This document shows positions 10,287 to 19,551 of a DNA stretch of 35,443 nt, one piece after another (the stretch's first letter is position 1; each line of letters begins with the position of its first letter). The notes beneath the pieces were generated by a model that had not been told where the DNA came from, searched no databases, and saw only the letters and a list, made by a program, of their open reading frames with translations. This stretch comes from Nostoc sp. T09. Its GTDB lineage: Bacteria > Cyanobacteriota > Cyanobacteriia > Cyanobacteriales > Nostocaceae. A program made the translations under genes and the position numbers. The stretch lies in contig NZ_MTAV01000194.1 in assembly GCF_002154695.1 (NCBI RefSeq), positions 3,613-39,055 of the forward strand. The letters are read 5' to 3'.

Positions 10287-10755
10287 TATTCTGGAGGCAG
10301 TTGCAGTGGGGTGCATCCACTTTCGGCAAATAGTTTTTTGTAGCGTGTGTTATGCCGTAGGCTAACGCACCGCACAGCATCGCACACACCATCGAAGATT
10401 TTCGGTGCGTTAGGGCTGTCGTCCATAACGCACCCTACCAGATGAAAACGAAGCAGGGTAAGATTTTTAGACTTGTGTGTACACCGTAGCCTAGTAGGAG
10501 AGGGGAGCGAAAAGCCTAATTTTTCGTTGCTCCTTTCTCTCCTCGCAGGAAAGGGAGGTTGGGTGGGTGAGGTTTGTCGAATTCACGTTAATTCATATCA
10601 TTTCAGTTCAAATAACCGTCATTGCGACCGTAGAGAAGCAATCCCAACAACCTAGTGATCGCATCGTTTCACTCGCAATGACGCAGAGAAGGACACAAAG
10701 TTATATGTGGCAAATGGGTACATTAACTTCATGACATTCTGTGTGATGAAGGAAA
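10287..10755. repeat. gap with three inverted-repeat elements
   Basis: No gene is supported. TAACGCACCG (10363-10372) pairs with CGGTGCGTTA (10403-10412), a common cyanobacterial repeat. A stem-loop built from GGAGAGGGGAGCGAAAA (10497-10513) and the complementary TTTTCGTTGCTCC..CTCTCC (10521-10542) is followed by GGGAGGTTGGGTGGG, a frequent Nostoc intergenic tail. The third element is the CATTGCGA repeat listed separately (about 10609-10682). Confidence 0.6.
10608..10682. repeat. CATTGCGA inverted repeat, copy 1
   Basis: TTCAAATAACCGTCATTGCGACC opens the element at 10608-10630; its core GTCATTGCGA pairs with TCGCAATGAC (10673-10682). GAAGCAATCCCAACAA lies in between. A second, clearly related copy is at 13109-13189, so it is a dispersed, MITE-like unit flanking the MoxR-DUF58 gene pair. 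Confidence 0.75.
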
Positions 10756-11718
10756 ATGGAGAATTCTTACCCAAAAACTCATGAGTTGCCCAGCAAAGAA
10801 ATTTATCAAAGAATTTTTAACAATATTCAAAAGGTAATCAAAGGACAATCAGCAGCAATTAGGAAATTGCTGTCAGCCTTTGCTAGTGGGGGACACGTGC
10901 TGCTAGAAGATTATCCCGGAACCGGCAAAACCACCTTAGCAAAAGCTTTAGCATACTCTGTAGATGTAAGTTTCAAGCGCATTCAATTTACACCAGATCT
11001 TTTGCCTTCGGATATCTTGGGCATTTCGATGCTCGAGCCAAACGAACGTACCTTTCATTTCCATGAAGGCCCTATTTTCGCCCATATTGTCTTGGCTGAC
11101 GAGATTAATCGGGCTTCACCGCGTACCCAATCTGCACTACTAGAAGCTATGGCAGAGTTCCAAGTCAGCATTGATGGGAATTTGCGAAAACTTAAAGACC
11201 CGTTTTTTGTGATCGCTACTCAGAACCCGGTGGAATCGCGTGGTACTTATCCCCTTCCAGAAGCCCAAATGGATCGCTTTGCACTTCAGTTTAGTTTGGG
11301 ATACATATCACCGGAAGACGAAGTTAATCTGCTTTCAGACCAAATCCAACAACACCCTATTGATACAATTCAACCTTGCATTGACTTGCAAGACATAATT
11401 ACTTTAAAACAGCAGGTCAAAAAAGTTCGGATCTCTCAAGATTTGAAATGCTACCTAGTAGATATTGTAAATGCTACTCGGTCTGCACAAGGTGTGCAAT
11501 TAGGGGCTAGCCCAAGAGCTTCTATTGCTTTAATGAAAATTGCTCAAGCATTAGCCTTGTTTGATGGCTATGAATTTGTCACACCAGAACATATCCAAGA
11601 ACTTGCGGTATCTGTAATTGCTCATCGCCTAGTTATGGAACCGCAAGCGCGTTTCTCTGGTAGAACCGCCACAAGTGTTGTTGAAGATATCCTCAAATCT
11701 GTTCCTGTTCCAGTTTGA
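10756..11718 (+). CDS. MoxR-family AAA+ ATPase
   Basis: A 320-residue protein of normal MoxR length. Walker A is GTGKTT in LEDYPGTGKTTLAKA (about residues 54-68), Walker B is VLADEINRASPRTQSALLEA (about 113-132), and sensor 1 is ATQNPVESRGTYPLPEAQMD (about 154-173). The C-terminal lid includes GASPRASIALMKIAQA. MoxR ATPases act as chaperones that insert cofactors or metal into partner complexes or remodel them, usually together with vWA or DUF58 proteins. It is followed 15 bp later by a DUF58 gene and then by a transglutaminase-like gene, the standard MoxR-DUF58-TgpA arrangement. Confidence 0.95.
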   Translation: MENSYPKTHELPSKEIYQRIFNNIQKVIKGQSAAIRKLLSAFASGGHVLLEDYPGTGKTTLAKALAYSVDVSFKRIQFTPDLLPSDILGISMLEPNERTFHFHEGPIFAHIVLADEINRASPRTQSALLEAMAEFQVSIDGNLRKLKDPFFVIATQNPVESRGTYPLPEAQMDRFALQFSLGYISPEDEVNLLSDQIQQHPIDTIQPCIDLQDIITLKQQVKKVRISQDLKCYLVDIVNATRSAQGVQLGASPRASIALMKIAQALALFDGYEFVTPEHIQELAVSVIAHRLVMEPQARFSGRTATSVVEDILKSVPVPV

Positions 11719-11733
11719 TAGCAAACTTGCAAG

Positions 11734-13083
11734 ATGAAACTTTTTGTTTATCGTCTTTTCTATATCAGTTATGGCATTCAACGCAAGCTAACAAGACGGG
11801 TTACTGTTAGTGGAATGGTTGTTTCATTATTAGCGATCGCGGCGGCTTTAACAGGGTCTAGCAATGAAAGCATGAACTATCAGATATTTACGTTTCTATT
11901 ATCTATTCTCATCATATCTATAGTTTCCAGCCTACTGTTTCGCTACCGTTTTAGTGCTAATCGTAGTCTACCCAGATTCGCAACTGTGGGTGTGAAACTG
12001 AAGTACAAAATTGTAATTCATAACAAAAGCAACAAGATTCAAAAATGTCTAAAACTATTTGAAAATTTTGCCGATCCCCGCCCAAATTTTAAAGATTTCT
12101 TAGAAGCGCTTGAAACTAGAAGAGCTAGGCGAAATTCATTTACTCAAGCTTTTGGATACGATCGTTGGCTTTGGTTAATTTCTCGCAAACAATGTGCTAG
12201 AGCTTTCCCGCTAGATTTACCTAACCTTGCGCCTAATAGCAAAACAGAAGTTATTGGTGAAATCATCCCTACCCAAAGAGGTGTTATTCGGCTTACAGGT
12301 ATGACAGTAGCTAGACCCGATCCTTTTGGACTTTTTAATGCTTGTGCAACTATTTCTTTACCACATTCTTTATTAATTTTACCGAAGTTATATAAGCTGC
12401 CACCAGTTCAACTTCCTGGCGTAAAGAAACATCAATCTGGTGGTGTAGCGTTAGCTTCTTCTGTTGGTGATTCAGAGGAATTTAGGTCTTTGCGTGATTA
12501 TCGTCCGGGAGATTCGCTGCGAAAAATTCACTGGAAAAGCTGGGCAAAAGTCGGTAAGCCAATTGTCAAAGAAGAACAGGATGAGTTTTTTGTCCGACAC
12601 GCATTGATTTTAGATACATTTCAAAGCGTTAATTATAGTGAAATTTTAGAAGAAGCAATCTCAATTGCAGCTTCATTAGCCTGTGAAGTTCAAACCCAAG
12701 AATCATTATTAGATTTGATGTTTGTTGGTAACGAAGCTTATTGTTTTACCTTTGGTAGAGGACTGAGCCATGCTGACAAAATGCTGGAAATTCTTGCATC
12801 TGTTGTTGCCTGTCGAGACAAATCCTTTGATTCTATTATTCCAGTAGTGATTGAGAAACTATCTTTGTTGAGTGGCTGTATATGTATCTTTCTGTGTTGG
12901 GACGAAGATCGGAAAAGGTTAGTTAATTATCTCAAGAGCATGGGTATCCATACCTTAGTGTTAATCATTACAGATAAAGAAGGCAAATTAGATAATTTTG
13001 ATTCAAACTCTATGAACGATCAACTAACAAAATTCCATATTTTAAATTTGGGCAAAATCCAAGAGGAGCTAATGCATATATGA
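11734..13083 (+). CDS. DUF58 domain protein
   Basis: A 449-residue membrane protein with two N-terminal transmembrane segments (about residues 27-43 VSGMVVSLLAIAAALTG and about 50-68). A beta-rich extracytoplasmic-type domain follows, then the DUF58 signature EFRSLRDYRPGDSLRKIHWK at about 249-268, preceding a degenerate vWA-like domain (HALILDTFQ...). It partners the MoxR ATPase upstream (15-bp gap) and probably the TgpA-like protein downstream. The exact biochemical role of the trio is not established. The C-terminal part (IPVVIEKLSLLSGCICIFLC) is consistent with a vWA fold. Confidence 0.9.
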   Translation: MKLFVYRLFYISYGIQRKLTRRVTVSGMVVSLLAIAAALTGSSNESMNYQIFTFLLSILIISIVSSLLFRYRFSANRSLPRFATVGVKLKYKIVIHNKSNKIQKCLKLFENFADPRPNFKDFLEALETRRARRNSFTQAFGYDRWLWLISRKQCARAFPLDLPNLAPNSKTEVIGEIIPTQRGVIRLTGMTVARPDPFGLFNACATISLPHSLLILPKLYKLPPVQLPGVKKHQSGGVALASSVGDSEEFRSLRDYRPGDSLRKIHWKSWAKVGKPIVKEEQDEFFVRHALILDTFQSVNYSEILEEAISIAASLACEVQTQESLLDLMFVGNEAYCFTFGRGLSHADKMLEILASVVACRDKSFDSIIPVVIEKLSLLSGCICIFLCWDEDRKRLVNYLKSMGIHTLVLIITDKEGKLDNFDSNSMNDQLTKFHILNLGKIQEELMHI

Positions 13084-13108
13084 AACTCCTATTTCATATT
13101 ATGTACGT

Positions 13109-13189
13109 TCAAATAACCGTCATTGCGACCCTAAGAAAGCAATCCCAAAAACGTTGCGATTGCGTCGTTTCATTCCACTCGCAATGACA
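13109..13189. repeat. CATTGCGA inverted repeat, copy 2
   Basis: The element begins TTCAAATAACCGTCATTGCGA, identical at its left end to copy 1 (10608), and ends with TCGCAATGACAT. The middle shares AAGCAATCCCAA with copy 1 and then diverges. It separates the DUF58 gene from the transglutaminase gene by 217 bp, an unusually wide gap for this operon. Confidence 0.75.
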
Positions 13190-13300
13190 TATTAAGGGTG
13201 ATTTGTCGGACATCATATCATTTTTTTAAACTTTATTTTCCTTCTTTTCCCTGTTCCCTACCTCTACGAGTAAGTTCAAGAATGAAATTAGGATAGCTAT

Positions 13301-15307
13301 ATGAAACCGCCAGTACTTCTCCTTAGCGCTGCTTTAATCTTTTGGGGTTGGCAGACAGGAATGTGGGTTTTTGCCATACCAATGGCTGTGATTTTAGCAG
13401 GATATCGCTTGATTAACTCGCGGTGGGATTTCTCTGATGATGATTTCCGACGCATTGCGAATTTGTGTTTGATGATTCTGATTATTGTACTTGTTTCTCT
13501 TTTTACTACTAATCGCTCAATTTATCTAGTCTATAATCTGTTGCAGTGGTTTCCATTGGTATTTTTTCCACTGCTGGCTGCTCAAACATACTCTGTAAAT
13601 GAAAGTATTGATATTCGCACACTGTTTGTCTCACTAAAAAATGTCATAAAAGCAGAATCAAACCGCGTCATTATTAATTTAAGGTATCCCTATTTTGCAC
13701 TCTGTATTTTATCTGCTGGAGCCGCTAATACTAGGGATATCTCTTTTTATATTGGGATGTTTATACTTGCAAGTATTGCCCTTTGGTTTATCCGATCGCA
13801 ACGCTTTTCGCCTGTTATCTGGCTGTGTCTAATTCTAATTGCTGGAAGTCTTGGTTTTATCGGACAAATAGGTGTGTATCAACTTCAACAGAAGTTAGAG
13901 GATACTGTTGTGGCATGGTTAAGCAATACTAATAGTATTGGGCAATTAACAGACTCAACAACAAAACAAACGAGTATCGGTGAGATTGGAGTATTAAAGC
14001 AGTCAAATGAGATTATTTTTCGGGTAGCGTCTAATACTCCAAAAGTTTCTCCTGGGCTGCTAAAAGAAGCAACTTATGATAAGTATAAATCTGCTTTTTG
14101 GGTAGCATCTAATTCTACTTTTACTGCTGTACAACCTGATATAAACGGTAAAATTTGGCGTTTAGGAAGTAGACCTGCCGATAACTCAACACTTACAATT
14201 TCTGCAACGCTGAATCAAGGAAAAGGCTTATTAAGGTTGGCTGATGGAACATTTGAAATTGATGAATTGCCAGTTAGCCAAATGGAGAAAAATAAATATG
14301 GTACGGTAAAAGTAGAAGGAAAAGATAGTGCGATCGCTTACCGGATCTTGTTTAATAAAAGTCTTTCTTTGGATAGCTCACCAACAGAAGAAGATTTGCA
14401 AATCGCCAAACCCGAAAGAGAGGCAATAAATCAAGTTATTAACCAATTAGATATTACAGGAAAATCGCCCCAAGCTATCTTACAGCTTGTGGATAGCTTT
14501 TTTATAAAAAATTTCCGTTATTCCTTAAAACTTACAGGTAAAAATCAGCAATCAACGCCTTTATCAACATTTTTACTGCAAACTCGCGCTGGGCACTGTG
14601 AATATTTTGCCACTGCAACCACGCTACTTTTACGTGCAGCTGGTGTACCAGCCCGTTATGCTGTGGGGTATTCGGTTCACGAATTTAGCCCATTAGAGAA
14701 CCAATATATAGTTCGTAGTCGCCATGCTCATGCTTGGACATTGGCATATATAAATGGTCGATGGCAAGCCTTTGATACCACACCTGCTGATTGGGCTAAT
14801 CTTGAGAATGCAAATGCTTCCAAATTGGCATTTATCTCTGATTTATGGTCGTTTTTTAGGTTCAAACTCTCAAGCTGGTTACGTTCCGGCTTAGTTAGCA
14901 ATCTATTTAAGTATGGGTGGTGGCTAATTTTGCCATTGGTATTTCTGCGGTTGTGGAAGTTTAATTCAAAAAATAAAGTTCGCCGTTTATCTACAAAGCA
15001 TGTATTAGCTAAACAAGTAGCTAAAGCTGATTTTGCAAAAAAAGATTATGAATTTTATTTAATTGAAAAAAGATTAAATGAGTTAGGTTTGAGCCGTTAC
15101 CCTTCAGAGTCTTTAAAAAACTGGATGAACAGGCTGAAAGAAGAATTACCTAGCTCAGATTTAATTGAGGATTTGACATCGCTAGTTGAAATACATTACC
15201 GCGATCGCTTCGATCCTCAAGGTCTTAAAGAGGCTGAAAGAGCAAAGTTAAAATCTGCTGTTCAAGCATGGCTGGTTATGTTACAAAAGCATTTTCATCA
15301 GAGTTAA
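13301..15307 (+). CDS. TgpA-like membrane transglutaminase (DUF3488-type)
   Basis: A 668-residue protein with several N-terminal transmembrane helices (about residues 5-35, 50-90, 125-185). A periplasmic region contains a transglutaminase-like core: Cys in AGHCEYFATATTLLLRAAGV (about 433), His in SRHAHAWTLAYING (about 474) and Asp in FDTTPADW (about 491), giving a complete Cys-His-Asp triad. One more transmembrane helix (about 544-560, WWLILPLVFLRLW) precedes a cytoplasmic DUF4129-like tail. Proteins of this type accompany MoxR and DUF58; TgpA is essential in Pseudomonas, but its substrate is unknown. A CATTGCGA repeat lies between this gene and the DUF58 gene. Confidence 0.9.
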   Translation: MKPPVLLLSAALIFWGWQTGMWVFAIPMAVILAGYRLINSRWDFSDDDFRRIANLCLMILIIVLVSLFTTNRSIYLVYNLLQWFPLVFFPLLAAQTYSVNESIDIRTLFVSLKNVIKAESNRVIINLRYPYFALCILSAGAANTRDISFYIGMFILASIALWFIRSQRFSPVIWLCLILIAGSLGFIGQIGVYQLQQKLEDTVVAWLSNTNSIGQLTDSTTKQTSIGEIGVLKQSNEIIFRVASNTPKVSPGLLKEATYDKYKSAFWVASNSTFTAVQPDINGKIWRLGSRPADNSTLTISATLNQGKGLLRLADGTFEIDELPVSQMEKNKYGTVKVEGKDSAIAYRILFNKSLSLDSSPTEEDLQIAKPEREAINQVINQLDITGKSPQAILQLVDSFFIKNFRYSLKLTGKNQQSTPLSTFLLQTRAGHCEYFATATTLLLRAAGVPARYAVGYSVHEFSPLENQYIVRSRHAHAWTLAYINGRWQAFDTTPADWANLENANASKLAFISDLWSFFRFKLSSWLRSGLVSNLFKYGWWLILPLVFLRLWKFNSKNKVRRLSTKHVLAKQVAKADFAKKDYEFYLIEKRLNELGLSRYPSESLKNWMNRLKEELPSSDLIEDLTSLVEIHYRDRFDPQGLKEAERAKLKSAVQAWLVMLQKHFHQS

Positions 15308-15530
15308 TTAGAGCGATCGCACTGCACAAAAATACTGGAATCGCCTTTGCATTATACTCTTCCATTAGATAGAAGCGAAATTGTATTGTAATTATTTAAA
15401 GTAAGCATATAAAGGTGATACCAGCTTTTTTTATATGCCTGGAGCATCTCGGCGTGAGATTTTTATAAGTCTTAAATGAGATACCCTTTAATAGCTAAAT
15501 CAACTCAGGATTAAGCATATTAATAGTCAA

Positions 15531-16148
15531 ATGTATAGTCACAAGTACGGTTTAAGCATCATGCAAAGCGATGGAAATTTTGTCAGTAAAAAGTCATGGC
15601 TGAGTAAAGCAGCGCTTTTGACAGTGTTTGTAAGTGGGGTGACTGCTTGTGCTCCCGAACCAAAGCAACCTGATGTTGTTGTTGTTCCTACGCCACAAGC
15701 AACGGTTACCGTTACCGCTACACCACAACCAACAACTACCGTTGTCGTTAGCCCTAGCCCGCAAGTAACAACTATTGTTAAGACTGAACCAATCACAGAC
15801 GTATTAGTAATTAGCAACGCAAATAAACAAACACTTGTAAATAGACCAGTACAGTTTACAAATGTAAATGTTCAAAGTGTAGTAGGCGATCGCACTTTCT
15901 GGGTTGGTTCAAGTAATAATCAACGAGTATTTGTGGTTTTAGCTTCTAATTTAGATGCGGGAACTGCTGAGAACAAAGTTGTCGTGAAAAAAGGGCAGAC
16001 CCTAGATCTAGCAGGCGTGCTAAAACCAGTGCCAAGTGTAAAACAAGCACAGCAGCAATGGAAAGGATTGACTACTACTGAAGCTCAAGGGTTAAAAAAC
16101 CAAATCATTTACCTAGAAGCAAATCAAATCAGGTTTAAGCCAACTTGA
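15531..16148 (+). CDS. putative lipoprotein, 205 aa
   Basis: A hydrophobic signal (WLSKAALLTVFVSGVTAC) ends in the lipobox VTAC, placing the lipidated Cys at about residue 40; the ATG at 15561 would give a more normal signal length. A Pro/Thr/Val-rich low-complexity spacer follows (about 43-80: VVVVPTPQATVTVTATPQP). A folded domain then runs to the end (ITDVLVISNANKQTLVNRPV, VGDRTFWVGSSNNQRVFVVL), resembling an OB-like or substrate-shielding beta domain. It probably sits on a membrane facing the periplasm. No enzyme motif is seen. Confidence 0.8.
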   Translation: MYSHKYGLSIMQSDGNFVSKKSWLSKAALLTVFVSGVTACAPEPKQPDVVVVPTPQATVTVTATPQPTTTVVVSPSPQVTTIVKTEPITDVLVISNANKQTLVNRPVQFTNVNVQSVVGDRTFWVGSSNNQRVFVVLASNLDAGTAENKVVVKKGQTLDLAGVLKPVPSVKQAQQQWKGLTTTEAQGLKNQIIYLEANQIRFKPT

Positions 16149-16793
16149 CAATAATTGTGCTGTATCACCAACTTGCAACCTCGCCCTGGGCGTTGCCGTT
16201 TGCGTAGCGTCTCCGCAGGAGAAGGCTAGCCGTTCCCGTACCCCTAAGGGGAAGCAAGCTACGCGTAGCGTCTCCGCACGAGAAGGGTAGGGCGTTAGGC
16301 ATTGCCGACCAAAACACGGATATGGTGGGCATTGCCCACCCTACAATTAAGCTTAAATTCTACGGAAGTTTTTCAATAATTAAACCAGATTACTATAGTA
16401 AAAATAAGAATATTTTAATGTTACGAAAACTTAATTATTTTAGTTCTAAGTAATAGATAATAAGACTGCTTTAAACCAAGAGTTTAAAGTTAAAGATGAG
16501 GCTTGTAGTACAGCTTTGGTAATGGATATCAAAGGTACTATCAAAAGCGAAAAGCCAGAGCGCTGGATTAACGATCCTTTAGCAGTGCGGTTAGTACGAG
16601 AAATGGGACAGCTTCAGCGATAAGACTAGCGAAAGAAGTCCAACTTGTTGCAGTCCACATCAGCTTTTTTGATGGCTTTCTCTGATCTGTGATGAGCGAA
16701 GTCCATCAAATAGTCTTTTGTTAGTTTTTTAGAGTTTTTGAGTAAAAACACCCCCGCCTTTAGAGGTATTTTAAATAATAACCTTTTACATAA
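16149..16793. repeat. 645-bp gap with GC-rich repeats and a small doubtful frame
   Basis: Two copies of the palindromic repeat GCGTAGCGTCTCCGCA.GAGAAGG lie at 16201-16226 and 16264-16289, with CCCCTAAGGGG between (16240-16250), followed by GCCCACCCTAC remnants near 16330-16344. A 33-codon frame at 16522-16623 (MDIKGTIKSEKPERWINDPL...) has no good ribosome-binding site. It may be the tail of a decayed toxin-antitoxin or transposon gene, but I cannot identify it. The rest is AT-rich with nothing recognisable. Confidence 0.55.
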
Positions 16794-16805
16794 GTGAAAC
16801 CCAGC

Positions 16806-18452
16806 ATGAAACGAACTAGGAAGTCTCTGCTGCTAACCTTGAACTGGGTGTTACTGTCATTTGGAACATCGATTTTAATTATTCTGACACAGCCTACAGC
16901 ACCCGTTCCCGCACAAGAACCTGCTGCAAATACAGAACAAAAGCTACCAGAAGTACTGCAACGCTCATCAACCCCTAATACAACTGATACGCCAAAGCCA
17001 GTTGTCATCCCAGAAACAACACCCACACCCAAACCGGAAGTCGCAGAGCCAAAAAAGCCAGATGTAGCTGCGGAACCAGCACCTACTCCTGAAGAAATTG
17101 CTCGTCAGCAAAAATTTATCGAAGCAGACAAGCTTTATCTAGCGGGACAAATTGCAGACGCGGAAAAAATTTATCGGGAGGTAAAAGCACCTTTTGCCAA
17201 ACTAACTAAACCTCAAGAACGGAAAGCCGCAATTGTTGACCCAACGCAACTATCTCCAGGAGGTAAGGTATACTGGCGAGAATCAGAAGCGGGGATAGTC
17301 AAGAAGCTGCAATCAAGGACTTTAGTACCACTGCAACTATTGGTTGAGCAGTATCCAGAATTTATCCCCGGACATATCAGATTTGCGGAAATCTTGAAAC
17401 AATACGATCGCCCTCAACAAGCATTAGATATATTAGAACGGGCATCTTCACTTTATGCAGATCAACCGGAATTAACTAAAGCTAGAGTTGCAGCACTTGC
17501 AGAAGCAAAAAAATGGATGGAAGCTTCTTTGGCGGCGCGTCAATTTGCCATTCTCAACTCCAAAGATCCGCAAGCACCAGAGTTTACCAACTTAGCAGAA
17601 GTTCATCTTAAACGTTACAAACGCCATATTCAAGCAGAAATTAGAGGCAATGCGATCGCTAATATTCTCACAGGTGCAATAGGTTACGCTGTGACTGGCA
17701 GTTTATTTGGCCCCTTTTCTGCCCTTGACTCTACGATCATGCTGCTACGTGGTGAAGAATCGATTGGAGAATCGGTAGCCAAGCAAGCGAAACAACAACT
17801 AAAACTAATTAACGATGAAACAGTTGTCGCCTACGTTAATGAAATCGGACAGAAACTAGCTAAAGCAGCCGGACGCAATGAGTTTAAATACGAATTTTTT
17901 GTAGTTCCCGAAGAAAACCTCAACGCCTTTGCTCTGCCAGGAGGGAAAATCTTTATTAATGCAGGTGCGATCGCTAAAACAAATTCAGAAGCAGAATTGG
18001 CTGGGTTAATTGGCCATGAATTATCCCATGTAGTTTTATCTCATGGTTTTCAACTAATTACTCAAGGTAACCTCGTCTCTAATGTCACGCAGTATATACC
18101 TTTAGGCGGCATTATCGGTCAACTTTCGGCACTGAGTTACAGCCGCGACATGGAACGTCAAGCAGATATCCTGGGTACGCGCCTCATTGTCGCTACTGGT
18201 TATGCTGCTGATGGCTTGCGAAATTTGATGGTGACACTAGAAAAACAACAGAAAAATGCTCCTCTGAGTTGGTTATCTTCTCACCCTGGAGGTAGTGAGC
18301 GAGTCAGTTATTTAGAAAATATGATTACCAATAGCAGCTACAACCGTTACAGCTATGAAGGTGTAGAACGTCACACGCAAATTAGAGCCAAGGTAAAACA
18401 GCTACTTAAAGAGAAAAAAGAACAAGAAGAAAAAAAGCAGCATTCTCGATGA
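16806..18452 (+). CDS. M48 metalloprotease with TPR-like region
   Basis: The ATG at 16806 is preferred; a GTG four codons upstream is possible. An N-terminal signal or anchor (LLLTLNWVLLSFGTSILIIL) ends near AQE at about residue 38. A Pro/Thr-rich linker (about 40-95) and a TPR-like helical region (about 100-275, e.g. FAEILKQYDRPQQALDILER) follow. The peptidase M48 domain has HELSH at about 404-408, and the third zinc ligand Glu lies in MERQADILGTRL (about 448). It resembles the cyanobacterial BepA/HtpX-type periplasmic proteases that police outer-membrane protein assembly. The extreme C terminus is a Lys/Glu-rich coil. The COP23 gene follows 68 bp later. Confidence 0.93.
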   Translation: MKRTRKSLLLTLNWVLLSFGTSILIILTQPTAPVPAQEPAANTEQKLPEVLQRSSTPNTTDTPKPVVIPETTPTPKPEVAEPKKPDVAAEPAPTPEEIARQQKFIEADKLYLAGQIADAEKIYREVKAPFAKLTKPQERKAAIVDPTQLSPGGKVYWRESEAGIVKKLQSRTLVPLQLLVEQYPEFIPGHIRFAEILKQYDRPQQALDILERASSLYADQPELTKARVAALAEAKKWMEASLAARQFAILNSKDPQAPEFTNLAEVHLKRYKRHIQAEIRGNAIANILTGAIGYAVTGSLFGPFSALDSTIMLLRGEESIGESVAKQAKQQLKLINDETVVAYVNEIGQKLAKAAGRNEFKYEFFVVPEENLNAFALPGGKIFINAGAIAKTNSEAELAGLIGHELSHVVLSHGFQLITQGNLVSNVTQYIPLGGIIGQLSALSYSRDMERQADILGTRLIVATGYAADGLRNLMVTLEKQQKNAPLSWLSSHPGGSERVSYLENMITNSSYNRYSYEGVERHTQIRAKVKQLLKEKKEQEEKKQHSR

Positions 18453-18520
18453 ACTAAAAACAAAATTTTTCGTCACTTAGTCTATCAATATCTCTACCTA
18501 TTTCCCACTGAGGATGATTT

Positions 18521-19327
18521 ATGTCATCGCAAGCGCTGAAGTTTGTTCTTTTGAGTAGTTTAGGTTTATCTTGTTTTTTGGGCAATTCTGTAGCATTTGC
18601 CCAAGTTGATAGTTCTGGTGGCGTTGTCGTACCAACAGATTCAACAGGCTCATCAACACCAACAGGTATACCAATACCAACAGGTACACAAACAAGCACA
18701 ACATCTTCTCCCACGGCTGATGGTACGACTCGGTTTAGTTGTCAGTTGTATAACGGTCAATATACCGTGATGTATCAGCCGCAAAGCCAACAAGGTCAAT
18801 ATTTTCCTTGGGCCGCACCTGCGACTTTGGGTGGTGGCTGGGACCCACAAAAGCGCTGTGCAACAATTGCCCAACGCTTAGAAATGTATCGTCCAGATGG
18901 CTTGCAAGAACTCCAGATAGCCAGAGAAAATAACGAGAATATTGTCTGCGTCACAACTGAAGCTAATTCAACCTGTCGAATTGTACTGACCGTACCCCGT
19001 GACAAAGACCCCTATGTTGTTCGCAATAGCATCTTCCAAAACTTAACCACTGCTGACAGTGGACAGCAAACCATCGCCGTTAACACCTATCGCAACAATC
19101 AAAGCGGAGTAGGTGATTTATATAACATAGGTCGCACACTTCTAGGTGGTAATCGAGTTTCTTCATCTAAAAGTGGTATCAATCTCAAACCTTTCCTCGA
19201 TCGCAAAGATGGCGGTAATGCTAGTGGACTGAAGAATGGTGTAGCACTTCGTTCCCGTTCCAATAGCCAAACTAATGTTCGCCAGCCCAATAGCGTTCGC
19301 CTTGATCCCGGTAGATTCCGCCGTTAA
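18521..19327 (+). CDS. COP23 domain protein
   Basis: A 268-residue secreted protein with a signal peptide (LLSSLGLSCFLGNSVAFA-QVD, cleavage near residue 28). A Thr/Ser/Pro-rich linker follows (about 30-66), then a COP23 domain: TRFSCQLYNGQYTVMYQPQS through GWDPQKRCATIAQRLEMY and a CVTTEANSTC segment, with four conserved Cys likely forming two disulfides. COP23 was first described as a circadian-oscillating membrane-associated protein in Cyanothece; its function is not known. The C-terminal 60 residues are basic, with Asn and Arg, and probably disordered. A strong terminator follows. Confidence 0.88.
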   Translation: MSSQALKFVLLSSLGLSCFLGNSVAFAQVDSSGGVVVPTDSTGSSTPTGIPIPTGTQTSTTSSPTADGTTRFSCQLYNGQYTVMYQPQSQQGQYFPWAAPATLGGGWDPQKRCATIAQRLEMYRPDGLQELQIARENNENIVCVTTEANSTCRIVLTVPRDKDPYVVRNSIFQNLTTADSGQQTIAVNTYRNNQSGVGDLYNIGRTLLGGNRVSSSKSGINLKPFLDRKDGGNASGLKNGVALRSRSNSQTNVRQPNSVRLDPGRFRR

Positions 19328-19350
19328 TTAATTGGCAATGTATTTTTATT

Positions 19351-19386
19351 AAAACGCGCTGCAAACGATCTGCCAGCGCGTTTTTG
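19351..19386 (+). terminator. intrinsic terminator after the COP23 gene
   Basis: AAAACGCGCTG (19351-19361) and CAGCGCGTTTT (19374-19384) form a perfect 11-bp stem with a 12-base loop and a T-run (TTTTT), located 24 bp after the stop codon. Confidence 0.9.
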
Positions 19387-19551
19387 TATGTTGTTGTGCT
19401 TTTGAAAAATGTTCACGAGTCGCAACATTATTGGTGAGTTTGTTTGCGTTTCGCTTAACTGAACCTGCTACCTGCAATCAAGCAATGTAGGTGAGCAAAT
19501 AGCCCACCCTAATAAATTCATTTGGAATTTGGAATTTCCTAAAGAGGTTAA

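Noticed and set aside
16522-16623. 33-codon frame MDIKGTIKSEKPERWINDPL...
   Set aside because: It has a plausible protein-like sequence but no ribosome-binding site and no recognisable family; kept only as a note in the gap entry.
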